This document shows, piece by piece, positions 6,012 through 16,600 of a stretch of 64,000 nt of DNA. How positions within the stretch are numbered: position 1 is the stretch's first letter; each line of letters opens with the position of its first letter. Source of the DNA: an uncultured Lachnospiraceae bacterium (GTDB taxonomy: Bacteria; Bacillota; Clostridia; Lachnospirales; Lachnospiraceae); assembly GCA_947169385.1 (NCBI GenBank), contig CAMVPR010000003.1, positions 39,956-103,955 of the forward strand, given 5' to 3'. Position numbers and translations under genes: made by a program. The notes beneath the pieces are model-generated. The model had not been told where the DNA came from and did not search any database. It saw nothing but the letters and a program-made list of their open reading frames with translations.

Positions 6012-7910
6012 ATGGATAACGCAAGTATTAAGAAATTAGAGGCGGATTTGTGGGAATCTGCAGACTTACTTCGTGCAGGTTCAAAATTAACATCAAATCA
6101 GTATTGTATGCCTGTGCTTGGATTATTATTCCTTAGATATGCATATAGTCGATTTAAGATGGTTGAAGAGGAAATATTAAAGACAAGACCCGTTAGAAAC
6201 GGAAGACAGATGCCTGTTGAATCTAGCGATTTTGCAGCTAAAAGCGCACTATATCTTCCTAAAGAGGCTCAGTTTAGTTATCTTGTTAACTTGCCTTCAA
6301 ATGTTTCATCAATGGGATTAGTAAATGTTGATGGACAGCCTATGGCAAGTCTTGGCGAAGTAGTAAACAATGCAATGAATTTGGTTGAGCAGCAGAGTGA
6401 GCAACTTACAGGTGTTTTGCCAAAGAGCTATACAGATTTTTCGGATGAGCTGCTTGGAGAGCTTTTAAGAATATTCAATAACAATGCACTGGATGAGGTT
6501 GGTGGTGATGTTATTGGACGTATTTATGAGTATTTCCTTAATAAATTTGCTAAGAATATTGCATCTGATGACGGTGTTTTCTTTACACCAAAGTCACTTG
6601 TAAAAATGATTGTTAATATTCTTGAACCTAAGCGGGGTGTTCTTCTTGATCCGGCATGTGGTTCAGGTGGGATGTTTGTTCAGACTGGTGATTTTGTAAA
6701 TGAAGCAGGATTACAGGCTAATTCAAGCATGACTTTTTATGGTCAGGAAAAGGTTGAGTATAATGCCCAGCTTTGCTTGATGAATATGGCTGTGCATGGA
6801 CTTACGGGCGTGATTAAGTCTGGAGACGAAGCAAATAGCTTCTATCATGATGCCCATAATCTTGAAGGACAGTGCAATTATGTAATGGCAAATCCACCGT
6901 TTAACGTTGATAAGGTTAAAGCAGAATCAGCTACAAATGCAGGAAGATTACCATTTGGTGTTCCAAAAGAGAATAAAAAGAAAGAAATCGGAAATGCAAA
7001 TTATCTTTGGATTTCTTATTTCTATGCTTATTTGAATGAAACGGGACGTGCAGGTTTTGTTATGGCGTCTTCTGCTACAGATAGTCAGGGAAGTGATAAA
7101 GATATTAGAGAAAAACTTGTTAAGACCGGACATGTGGATGTCATGATTTCTGTTGGTAATAATTTCTTTTATACAAAGAGTTTGCCTTGTTCATTATGGT
7201 TCTATGATAAGGGGAAATCTGACGCTATAAAAGACAAAGTATTATTTATTGACGCCAGAAATTATTATACGGTTGTCGATCGTACATTAAATGAATGGAG
7301 TGAATGGCAGCTTAAGAATCTAAATGCAATTGTATGGCTATATAGAGGCGAGACAGAGAAGTATCAGGCATTGCTTGAAGAATATAAATCTACAATTGCC
7401 ACGTTGATTTCAGAGAATGGAGAAACAGGATTAAATGCTGTCAATGAGGATGTATTTGGAGAGGAAATAGAGGTTGTAAAAAAGCAACTAAAAGCATTAA
7501 AAGAGAACTCTAAAAAAGCTGTCGAGGCTGCAGATAGAAAAGATAAGAAGCGTGTTCAGGCAGAATGGGATGAAAAGATAGCTGACATTACAGAAATTGC
7601 AAAAATAGTAAAAGAGGCACATTGGCTTTACAGCAAATTTGGTAATGGCACATATCAGGATATCCCAGGGCTTTGTAAGATTGCATATACAACGAATGAC
7701 AAGAAGACAGATGAAAATGATATCAGTATAGAAGACAAAGGCTGGTCATTAACTCCGGGAGCTTATGTAGGTGTTGCTCCGGTAGAAGATGATGGAGTGG
7801 ACTTTGAAGAAAGAATGGCAGAGATTCATCAGGAACTTCTTTCACTTCAAGCGGAAAGTAATGAATTGATGGATGCTATCTCACAGAATATGAAGGAGAT
7901 GGGACTATGA
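6012..7910 (+). CDS. hsdM: type I restriction-modification methyltransferase subunit M
   Basis: 632 residues, at the large end for HsdM. An N-terminal HsdM helical domain (about 1-140) precedes the N6-adenine methyltransferase core: SAM-binding motif I DPACGSGGMF near residue 215 and catalytic motif IV NPPF near 294. A Lys/Glu-rich insert (about 450-540), probably coiled coil, precedes the C-terminus. With HsdS it methylates host sites; with HsdR it forms the restriction complex. GGAGG lies upstream. It overlaps the next gene by 4 nt, so the operon is tightly coupled. Confidence 0.95.
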   Translation: MDNASIKKLEADLWESADLLRAGSKLTSNQYCMPVLGLLFLRYAYSRFKMVEEEILKTRPVRNGRQMPVESSDFAAKSALYLPKEAQFSYLVNLPSNVSSMGLVNVDGQPMASLGEVVNNAMNLVEQQSEQLTGVLPKSYTDFSDELLGELLRIFNNNALDEVGGDVIGRIYEYFLNKFAKNIASDDGVFFTPKSLVKMIVNILEPKRGVLLDPACGSGGMFVQTGDFVNEAGLQANSSMTFYGQEKVEYNAQLCLMNMAVHGLTGVIKSGDEANSFYHDAHNLEGQCNYVMANPPFNVDKVKAESATNAGRLPFGVPKENKKKEIGNANYLWISYFYAYLNETGRAGFVMASSATDSQGSDKDIREKLVKTGHVDVMISVGNNFFYTKSLPCSLWFYDKGKSDAIKDKVLFIDARNYYTVVDRTLNEWSEWQLKNLNAIVWLYRGETEKYQALLEEYKSTIATLISENGETGLNAVNEDVFGEEIEVVKKQLKALKENSKKAVEAADRKDKKRVQAEWDEKIADITEIAKIVKEAHWLYSKFGNGTYQDIPGLCKIAYTTNDKKTDENDISIEDKGWSLTPGAYVGVAPVEDDGVDFEERMAEIHQELLSLQAESNELMDAISQNMKEMGL

Positions 7911-8974
7911 AAGATAGGCAAGATTTAGAAGTAATCAAATACGAAAAAACAGCTGACATAGTCTCTGATGTAAAGAATATTATTGAATCTGCTCAAAAGA
8001 GAGCTTTTCAATCAGTGAATGCTGTGTTGGTAATGAGAAACTGGTTCCTTGGTAAAAGAATAGTAGAAGAGGAATTAAGTGGTGAACGTACGGACAGATA
8101 TGGTAAGGAAATAATTGCATCTTTGTCAGATGAATTGACAAAGGAATATGGAAAAGGGTTTGATAAGAGCTCTTTATATAAGTTTGCAAAGTTTTATCAG
8201 AAATATCCTCAGATTGTGGACTCAGTGAGTCCACAATCTAAGTTGCTGTCATGGACGCACTACAGAGTCCTGTTACAAGTAGAAGATACAGATGCCAGAG
8301 AATGGTATGGGAATGAGGCATTCGATCAGGCGTGGAGTGTGCGCACTTTACAAAGAAATATTTCTACACAGTATTACTATAGAATGCTAAAGACACAGAA
8401 TCCTACTGGCGTAGAACAGGAAATGAAAGAACTTACAAGCAAGTATCAGAACAAATTGGAATTTATAAAAAATCCGGTAATTGCTGAGTTTCTCGGCATG
8501 CAGGAAGATACGTCCTACTTGGAGTCAGATTTAGAACAGTGCATCATTGATAATCTTCAAAAGTTTCTTATGGAACTTGGCAAAGGCTATGCGTTTGTAG
8601 CGAGACAGCAGCATATCCATACGGAAAAAGAGGATTACTATATTGACTTGGTATTCTATAACTATATCCTGAAGTGTTTTGTATTGATTGATTTGAAAAC
8701 TAAGAAAATCACACATCAGGACGTAGGACAGATGGATATGTACATCCGTATGTATGATGAATTGAAGAAATCTGAAGATGATAATCCAACTCTTGGTATC
8801 GTTTTGTGTTCAGATACAGACGAAGACATTGCAAGATATTCTGTTCTTCATGATAATGAACAGCTTTTTGCATCAAAATATAAGCTATATCTTCCATCAG
8901 AAGAAGAATTGAAAGCGGAAATAGAAACACAGAAGGAGATGTTCTATCTCCAGAAGAAGGAGATGGAAGAATGA
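7907..8974 (+). CDS. DUF1016 / YhcG-type PD-(D/E)XK protein
   Basis: 355 residues. The N-terminal DUF1016-type domain (NAVLVMRNWFLGKRIVEEE..., about 30-170) is followed by a PD-(D/E)XK nuclease-like core, with YIDLVFYN near 244-251 and LIDLKTKK near 260-267 supplying the D...DxK residues. Such proteins are often found inside type I restriction operons; their role is not settled. ATGA overlaps join it to hsdM upstream and hsdS downstream, so it is made with the complex. Confidence 0.85.
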   Translation: MKDRQDLEVIKYEKTADIVSDVKNIIESAQKRAFQSVNAVLVMRNWFLGKRIVEEELSGERTDRYGKEIIASLSDELTKEYGKGFDKSSLYKFAKFYQKYPQIVDSVSPQSKLLSWTHYRVLLQVEDTDAREWYGNEAFDQAWSVRTLQRNISTQYYYRMLKTQNPTGVEQEMKELTSKYQNKLEFIKNPVIAEFLGMQEDTSYLESDLEQCIIDNLQKFLMELGKGYAFVARQQHIHTEKEDYYIDLVFYNYILKCFVLIDLKTKKITHQDVGQMDMYIRMYDELKKSEDDNPTLGIVLCSDTDEDIARYSVLHDNEQLFASKYKLYLPSEEELKAEIETQKEMFYLQKKEMEE

Positions 8975-10170
8975 GTTGGGAATATAAAACACTAGATGAA
9001 CTCGGTACAATATCACGTGGAAAATCCAAACATAGACCAAGGAATGATGTATCTCTATTTGGGGGGGATTATCCATTTATTCAAACTGCGGATGTTAAGG
9101 CGGCTAATCTATATCTTACAGAATATGAAGATACCTATAATGATAAAGGACTAGCACAAAGCAAGTTATGGGAAGCAGGAACTCTATGTATAACAATTGC
9201 TGCTAATATTGCGGACACAGCAATATTGGGAATGAATGCATGTTTCCCGGATAGTATTATGGGTTTTCAGCCATATGAGGGGATTTCGAATGTTAAATTT
9301 GTTAAATACGCTTTTGATATGTTACAAAGGGATTGTAAGCAGATTTCACAAGGTGCCGCGCAAGATAATTTATCATGGAAGAAACTATCTACGATAGAGT
9401 TTCCAGCACCTGATATTGAAATTCAAGATAGAATTGTTAATATACTTTCGGCTTATGATGACCTCATTGAAAACAACCAAAAACAGATCAAACTTTTAGA
9501 AGAGGCTGCACAGCGTCTTTATAAGGAATGGTTTGTTGATTTGAGATTTCCTGGATATGAGGATTGTAAAATTGTTGACGGTGTTCCAGAAGGATGGAAA
9601 AGAAAAAAGATATCTGATTTAGGAGAAATCGTAACAGGAAAAACACCATCCACATCAAAGGAGCAGTATTATGGAGGTGATGTTCCTTTTGTAAAGATTC
9701 CAGATATGCATAATTGTGTTTATCCTATAACTACTGAAACGACATTAACAGTAGAGGGAGCCAACACACAGAAGAACAAATATATTTCAAAGAATAGCAT
9801 AATGGTATCTTGTATAGCCACAGTCGGCCTTGTAAATATAGCTGTTGATGATTGTCAAACAAATCAACAGATTAATTCAATTGTTCTTAATAATGAAGAG
9901 GATTTGTACTTTGTTTATTCATCTATGAAAAGATTGAAAGCCTTACTTGAGGGAGTTGGGAGTAATGGGGCTACTATGACAAATGTAAATAAAACAAAAT
10001 TTGCAAATCTTGAATTATTATACCCTGAGGATAAAATAGTTAAGCTATATTATGATTTTTGTGAACCGATTTTTAAAAAGATTTATTCGCTCAGTCTTGA
10101 TAAAGTTGAACTGTCTCAAATGAGGGATATTTTACTGCCAAAACTTATGTCTGGTGAAATTGAAATATAA
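8971..10170 (+). CDS. hsdS: type I restriction-modification specificity subunit S
   Basis: 399 residues with two target-recognition domains (about 1-155 and 205-350). They are separated by the conserved helical spacer ending IENNQKQIKLLEEAAQRLYKEWFV, and a shorter spacer ends the protein (LSQMRDILLPKLMSGEIEI). Each half recognises part of a bipartite DNA site. Only one hsdS is present; no inverted second copy that would allow phase variation by recombination was seen. Starts in an ATGA overlap with the DUF1016 gene. Confidence 0.93.
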   Translation: MSWEYKTLDELGTISRGKSKHRPRNDVSLFGGDYPFIQTADVKAANLYLTEYEDTYNDKGLAQSKLWEAGTLCITIAANIADTAILGMNACFPDSIMGFQPYEGISNVKFVKYAFDMLQRDCKQISQGAAQDNLSWKKLSTIEFPAPDIEIQDRIVNILSAYDDLIENNQKQIKLLEEAAQRLYKEWFVDLRFPGYEDCKIVDGVPEGWKRKKISDLGEIVTGKTPSTSKEQYYGGDVPFVKIPDMHNCVYPITTETTLTVEGANTQKNKYISKNSIMVSCIATVGLVNIAVDDCQTNQQINSIVLNNEEDLYFVYSSMKRLKALLEGVGSNGATMTNVNKTKFANLELLYPEDKIVKLYYDFCEPIFKKIYSLSLDKVELSQMRDILLPKLMSGEIEI

Positions 10171-10186
10171 AAAAGGAGGGGGTATT

Positions 10187-12085
10187 TTGCGCCAAAGATA
10201 TAACGGAATAAAATTATTAGAAAGCAATGATATGGTCTTTGGGCACTATGTTGAAGAATCTATGAAATATATTGATTTATTTGATTCTTCAAAGGAATTT
10301 AACGACGTAAATGAAGTTATAGAAGCATATAATGTTTATCAGTTATTATCACATAAGCACCTTAAGGAAGAGTTCGTGAAGGCTTATGCTACAAAAATAA
10401 AAGTACTCATGCCTATTGTGGCTAAGTTTTTTAAGAGTATATCAGATGATAATTTTTTAAAGATATGTGATGAAGTGGATATTGGATATGTAGATGAGTT
10501 TTGGTTTCTTTTCGTGAAATTCAAAGTATATGAACGGATTGATGAGCGAACGTTTTCTGATTATATCGCTAATCCACATACTATATTGTATCATATTTTG
10601 CAACATAAAAGAATTGTAGAGTATTATGATGTTGTTATAGCCGAGTGCCTGAGAAAGTCTGAGCAGACAGCAGAATTGATTATGCACAATCACATGGAAA
10701 AACAAGATGACAGAAAGAAATACTATTTTCCAAAGTCATTTCATCCATCTGAGTATGAAGAAATACTTAGGAAATATGTTCATTCGTCACATCCAGGGGT
10801 AAACTCTCTAGGGGTTATAGAGATGTTTCAAAGCACTTCTGAGTGTCCAGTTTCAGATAAGCTTCGATTAGAGGCGAGGAAGAGACAAAAAGAGATGCTT
10901 ACAGATGGCTCTGTTACGGTATTTAACTCACATATGGGGATTGGCGTAAGTTTTAGAGATGTTGCGGAACTTGTAACTGTAGAGAATACTCCTGAGGGAC
11001 ATTTGTTTATATATGACAGGCAATGGCTAAAACAGAATTTAGATTATCCAACGTTATTAAATAATTTCATTTACATGTTTGGATTTGTGGATATGGAGTT
11101 TAGGAGTGTTTTTCCTTCTATTTCTTCTAAACTTGGTGTTTTTGAACGAGTAATGGGTGTGAAAGGCATTAAAGAGTATCAGACAGGAAGCTCATTTACT
11201 TTTTATAACATGAAAACATCTGCAGATATTCATGGTTATATTGAAGAATTAGGGCGAAACAATATCCGCTTTGAAGATATCATAAAATGGTTTTTTGAAG
11301 CATACTTAGTTGAAGAGTTTAATGTAAAAGGTTTTTCATATGCTACATCTTCAAAGGATAGTAGTTATTTAGAAATGTGTAGAAATCTAGCTTCCGAAAT
11401 GGATGGTGTTTTGAAACAGTATAGATTATATGCTGAAAACGGTGAGATCGATAGAGAATTACTAGAAATGTCCTCACGTCCAATAGAGTTTGAGATTTTA
11501 CCGTCCCTTCGTACTGAAAAGTATTGGTATGCAAACTCTGATGATATAAGAAAGGAAATGTATTATTTGTTCTCAGATCAGTGTTTGTTGTCATATGTAG
11601 AAAGAATTGGTGAGAAATATGAATGTCTTCATGATTTGCTGAGCAATGAAGAATTATATCTTTCTGATTATACTAGGCAAGATGAGCTATACCAGATTAA
11701 TTGGCTACTTCAGAGGAATACTCTTAATAATGATGATGGGATATTAAAGTTAAATCTACGTAGGGCATTTATTTTAAAAGATTTGTATGAACATGAAGTG
11801 ATTTGTCCAGATTATTATCCCTCTTACATGAAATTGCTTTTAACAGAGATGAAATCAGAAGGGGATATATGCATTAAAAATACTTTTTTATCAGTTCCTG
11901 AATCAGATTACTTAAATTATGTGCTAAACAAGAGCCAATATAGTAATGGCATGGATTTGCGGAATCGTTACATTCATAGCACATATTCTGCAAATGAAGA
12001 GATTCATAAACGGGATTATATAGAGCTAATGAAAATCATGGTTTTGATTGTGATTAAGATTAACGAAGAGTTATGTAAAAAATAG
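10187..12085 (+). CDS. large protein with HEPN-like C-terminal motif (putative defence effector)
   Basis: 632 residues from TTG 10187, chosen because AAAAGGAGGGGG ends 4 nt upstream; an in-frame GTG at 10154 lies inside hsdS and lacks a site. I do not recognise the body as a named family. Near the C-terminus, RNRYIH (residues about 592-597) fits the HEPN ribonuclease motif R-x4-H. It is followed by a hydrophobic helix (IELMKIMVLIVIKINEEL), which resembles the last HEPN helix. No transmembrane segment is obvious. The location between hsdS and hsdR, alongside a zinc-ribbon and a TIR gene, argues for an anti-phage role. The nuclease assignment is inference from one motif and context. Confidence 0.6.
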   Translation: MRQRYNGIKLLESNDMVFGHYVEESMKYIDLFDSSKEFNDVNEVIEAYNVYQLLSHKHLKEEFVKAYATKIKVLMPIVAKFFKSISDDNFLKICDEVDIGYVDEFWFLFVKFKVYERIDERTFSDYIANPHTILYHILQHKRIVEYYDVVIAECLRKSEQTAELIMHNHMEKQDDRKKYYFPKSFHPSEYEEILRKYVHSSHPGVNSLGVIEMFQSTSECPVSDKLRLEARKRQKEMLTDGSVTVFNSHMGIGVSFRDVAELVTVENTPEGHLFIYDRQWLKQNLDYPTLLNNFIYMFGFVDMEFRSVFPSISSKLGVFERVMGVKGIKEYQTGSSFTFYNMKTSADIHGYIEELGRNNIRFEDIIKWFFEAYLVEEFNVKGFSYATSSKDSSYLEMCRNLASEMDGVLKQYRLYAENGEIDRELLEMSSRPIEFEILPSLRTEKYWYANSDDIRKEMYYLFSDQCLLSYVERIGEKYECLHDLLSNEELYLSDYTRQDELYQINWLLQRNTLNNDDGILKLNLRRAFILKDLYEHEVICPDYYPSYMKLLLTEMKSEGDICIKNTFLSVPESDYLNYVLNKSQYSNGMDLRNRYIHSTYSANEEIHKRDYIELMKIMVLIVIKINEELCKK

Positions 12086-12118
12086 TAATTCGGTCTATAC
12101 AGAAAAGAGGGGTGGTAT

Positions 12119-12571
12119 ATGTCAGAGCAAGTTTTTGAAATATCTATTCCGTTAGATGAAGAAGGTTTTATAGAGATGGAATGTGATTATTGCAAAACAA
12201 GATTTATGCTACATAAGGATGTATATGAAAATGAAGATAATTTGTTCTTTTTTTGTCCTATATGTGGTATTCCTAATAAAACTAATACATTTTTTGTCCC
12301 AGAGGTTTTAGAAAAAGCTCAACAGATGGCTGCGAATTATATGATGGATGAGCTTGACAAAATGCTGAGTAAGAGCATGAAACAGATTAATAGAAGTGGG
12401 TTTATTAAAATGTCGGTTAAAAAGACAGAAAGAGTTCAAGAGAGGAAACTATATACCCCATTGGATTCCTATGTTAAATGTCGAAAAGTGTGTTGTGGTA
12501 TAGATGTTAAGGTAAAAAATATTGATAAGGAAACAGGGACATATTGTCCTATTTGTGGGTGCGAACAGTGA
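12119..12571 (+). CDS. zinc-ribbon protein linked to the TIR gene
   Basis: 150 residues with two Cys-rich ends. The N-terminal ribbon has CDYC (about 23-26) and CPIC (about 46-49). The C-terminal cluster has CRKVCCGID and CPICGC (last 30 residues). Between them lies a basic helical stretch. GAGGGG precedes ATG 12119. The stop overlaps the GTG of the TIR gene (GTGA), so the two are translationally coupled and probably act together, perhaps with this protein as sensor or partner. No named family recognised. Confidence 0.65.
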   Translation: MSEQVFEISIPLDEEGFIEMECDYCKTRFMLHKDVYENEDNLFFFCPICGIPNKTNTFFVPEVLEKAQQMAANYMMDELDKMLSKSMKQINRSGFIKMSVKKTERVQERKLYTPLDSYVKCRKVCCGIDVKVKNIDKETGTYCPICGCEQ

Positions 12572-13619
12572 ACAGAAAAGAATTACAGAAAATATCATTG
12601 AAATACAGAACTCTATCAGGACAGTTACTAAAGGTTAATGCGCAGAGCGAAATATATTGTATTCAGCAATTTTATGATTTTGTTAAAAACACACCATTAC
12701 TTATTTCTTATATCAATGAATGTAGAATTACTGAATATGATTTTAAGAAGATTTTTTCGGAAAAAGGATGGAATAGTGTTCTTAGCCTTCCACCTGATGA
12801 GAAAGAATTAGTTAGCTATGGATATCAACTTTTGGAATATATTCTTGATGGACCCAAAGAATTATTTGGCCTATGTATGGGATATACAGATAGTAGAAAA
12901 TTTTCGGATAACATAGAAGCGTTTATTAGAAAGTCAATCGAGCCATTTGTTGTGGCATTAAGAACATATTTAGAAATTGAATTTATTGATGCTGATGATG
13001 AACAAACTCAAGATATGCCTATAGAGAATATTTCCTTTCATATTGTCAAAAGGATAGTGATATTGCTAATTATCTGGAGGGAAAATTACAACCTTTAATC
13101 GAGGGAAAAGCTACAATTTCACGTGATATTCGAGATGTTGAGTATCATGAAAGTTTCAAAAGGTTTATGAATTCAATTGAAAAGCATGATTATGTAATTA
13201 CATTGATTAGTGATAGGTATCTGAAGTCGAGAAATTGCATGTATGAGATGCTGGAAGTTGTTAAGGATAGTAATTTTTCAAAAAGACTAATTTTTATTGT
13301 AATCAGTGAAAAAGATAGGTCTCTTTACAAATCAGAACAAGAATTGCCTATCGAAGCAAGAGTATATACAGCATCTGGACAAGCAGAATATAGTAAGTAT
13401 TGGAATTCTGAAAAGCATAAATTGGAAAAAGAGATTGAGGAAATTGGTAATCCTGTATATGCTATATCGCAAATTAAGGAAATGAAGATACTTGAAAAGA
13501 TTTTGCTTGACCTATCCGATTTTCTCGAATTTATAAGGGATAATAAAGGTTTATCAATTAGTGAACATACAGAGGAAAACTATGCAAGTATGTTATCGTT
13601 TATGGGAATTAGAAAATAG
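12568..13619 (+). pseudogene. TIR-domain protein gene split by a frameshift
   Basis: Two frames form one gene. Frame 1 (GTG 12568 to about 13033) encodes a helical N-terminal domain of about 155 residues. Frame 2 (open from 13002, used from about 13032 to 13619) encodes a TIR domain: YFLSYCQKDSDIANYLEGKL (strand A and helix), ATISRDIRD, DYVITLISDRYLKSRNCMYE. The Glu of CMYE sits where NAD-cleaving TIR enzymes have their catalytic Glu. Restoring one T in the AATATTTCC tract near 13030 would read N-I-F-L-S-Y-C without interruption. No canonical slippery heptamer was seen, so a 1-nt deletion (mutation or sequencing error) is more likely than programmed frameshifting. Intact, it would be a TIR effector of about 350 residues. 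Confidence 0.7.
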
Positions 13620-13636
13620 CGAAAAGGGGTATCAAT

Positions 13637-16600
13637 ATGAGTTACGATTATTCTGAAAATATATTAGTACAAGAAAGTGCCGGACATCTGCTAGAAGAAG
13701 AGTTAGGGTGGCAGGTAGAGATGGCATATAACCAGGAAGTCCTTGGAAAGAATGGAACTTTCGGAAGAAGGTCTTACAAGGATATTCTTTTGGTGCGCTA
13801 TTTTCAGAAGGCACTTCGTACGCTCAATCCGTGGATTACAGATGCACAGGTAATAGAAGCTCAGAATACTTTTGAAAAACATCTATCAACTTCATCTTTA
13901 ATGCAGATAAACGAAGAAAAGTATTCCCTCATTCGAGATGGAATTCCGGTAACAGAAAAGAAATCAAATGGGCAGACGGAAGAAAAGAGAGCCATGATTA
14001 TTGATTTTCAGCATCCGGATGATATGGAACGAAATCATTTCCTGGCGGTAAAGGAAATGAAAATCCATGGTGATTTATATCGTAGGCGTACAGACATTGT
14101 TGGATTTGTAAATGGTATACCTCTTTTGTTTGTAGAGCTAAAGAAAAATTCCGTAGATGTTCAGAATGCATATACAGATAACTACACAGATTATTTGGAT
14201 ACAATACCGCATCTGTTTTATTACAATGCTTTTTTGATGCTTTCTAATGGAGTGGAAGCAAAGGTAGGTACTCTCGGAAGTAAATATGAGTTTTTCCATG
14301 AATGGAAGAGATTAAGTGAGAGCGACGAAGGAAGTGTGGCTCTTGAAACTATGCTTAGAGGTATATGTAAGAAAGACAATTTCCTTGATTTGTTGGAGAA
14401 TTTTATCCTCTATGACCATTCCGGAGGACATACGATTAAAATTCTTGCTAGGAACCATCAGTATTTAGGTGTTAATGAAGCAGTAAAGGCTTATGAAGCA
14501 CGTAAGCTTAATGATGGTAAGTTGGGTGTATTCTGGCATACACAAGGTTCTGGAAAGAGTTATTCTATGCTTTTCTTATCGCAGAAAATACGTAGAAAGT
14601 TTGCAGGTTCACCAACAATTGTTGTTTTGACAGACCGTGAAGAATTAAATACACAAATCAGTGATACTTTCGAAAATTGTGGCCTTTTAGGTAAAACAAA
14701 AGCGTCACAATTTACTGCCACTAGTGGAGATGACTTAATAGAAAAATTAAAGGGAAATCCAAGTTTTATTTTCACCCTTATACAGAAATTTAACAAGAAA
14801 CCTACAGAACCGATATATCCGGATCATGACATTATAATCATGTCTGATGAGGCGCATAGAAGTCAGTATGGTATATTTGCGGATAATATGGTTGGGTTAC
14901 TACCTACAGCTTCAAGAATTGGTTTTACAGGTACACCATTGTTATCAAGCGACAATATTACTGAGCGTACATTTGGTGGCTATATATCAATATATGATTT
15001 TAAGCGAGCTGTAGAAGATAAAGCTACGGTTCCGTTGTATTATGAAAATCGTGGTGAGAAGATTCTTGATATCCATAATCCTGAGATTACAGATGAGATA
15101 TTGGATGCGATAGAAGCAGCAGACCTAGATCCCGAACAACAGGATAAATTAGAGCATGAATTTGAGAAAGAAATCCATCTTCTAACTGCCGAGCCTCGTC
15201 TTCGTTCAGTTGCAAAGGATTTTGTTCAGCATTATACAGACCTTTGGACGAGCGGAAAAGCGATGTTTGTATGCCTTAATAAAGTTACATGTGTGCGTAT
15301 GTATAATTTCGTTCAGGAATACTGGAAAGATGAAATCGAAAGACTTGAGGAAGAAAGAAGGACTGCATCACAGCAGGAAGTGCTTGAACTAGATCGAAAG
15401 ATTAAGTGGATGAAAGAAACCGAGATGGCGGTTGTGATTTCACAGGAACAAAACGAAATCCAGACATTCAAAAAATGGGATTTAGATATTAAGGTTCACA
15501 GAGCAAAGATGGAAAAGCGTGAGTTAGATAAGGAATTTAAGGATTCTGATAATCCATTACGTGTGGTCTTCGTTTGCGCAATGTGGCTTACCGGCTTTGA
15601 TGTGAAGTGCTTGTCTTGCTTGTATTTGGATAAACCACTAAAAGCTCATACCTTGATGCAGACCATAGCTCGTGCCAATCGTGTAAATGAAGGAAAGAGC
15701 AATGGTTTAATCATAGATTATATTGGTATTGTAAAAGCTTTGAGAAAAGCTCTTGTTGATTATACGGCGAATACTGGAGGTAGAAATACTGATCCAACAG
15801 TTGATAAGGCTGAATTGATAGCTCGCGTGTTAGATGTTATTTCTTCTGCGGAAGAGTTTTTGGAAGAAAAAGATTTTGAGCTTAATGACTTGATATATGC
15901 TAAGGACTTTACAAAGCTTGGTATGTTACAAACGGCGGCAAATGCTGTATCTGATAGTAAGGAGTCAGCAAAACGTATTGCGACTTATGCTACTGAACTT
16001 ATGCGTATGATGAAGTATTTGGATAGAGAAGATATATCTCAAGCTGATCGTGAACGTAAAGATGCAATAATTGCAATTTATGATGAACTAAAGAAAAAGA
16101 AAAAACACGTAGATACTGTTGACTTAATGGTTCAGATTAACGGCATTTTAAGTGATTACATCCAAATTGATATTCAGGTGGAGGAAGATAAGCAGGCAAA
16201 ACGATTTGATATTTCTAAAATTGATTTTGATTTACTTCGCAGGGAGTTTGCAAAGGTTAAGCATAAGAATCTTGTTTTGAAGGATTTGGATGAACTTATT
16301 CAAATCCGAATAGATGCAATGCTGAAAGAGAATCCTACTCGAGTTGATTATTACGAAAGATATCAAAAGATTATTGAAGAGTATAATCAAGAACAAGATA
16401 GAGCAAACATTGAGAAAACTTTCATGGAATTGATGGATTTGGCAAATTCTATGAATGAGGAGGAACAACGTTACGTTCGTGAAGGATTTTCGAGTGATGA
16501 GGAATTATCTTTGTATGATTTGTTGTTTGATGAGAATCTATCAAAAGAGGATATCAAGGCAATTAAGAAGGTCGCAGTTGATTTACTTGAGAAGATTAAG

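Noticed and set aside
8971..10170. Phase-variable hsdS by inversion
   Set aside because: No second hsdS, partial target-recognition cassette or recombinase gene was found.
13020..13040. Programmed -1 frameshift in the TIR gene
   Set aside because: No X-XXY-YYZ slippery heptamer or following stem was found; a simple base loss explains it better.
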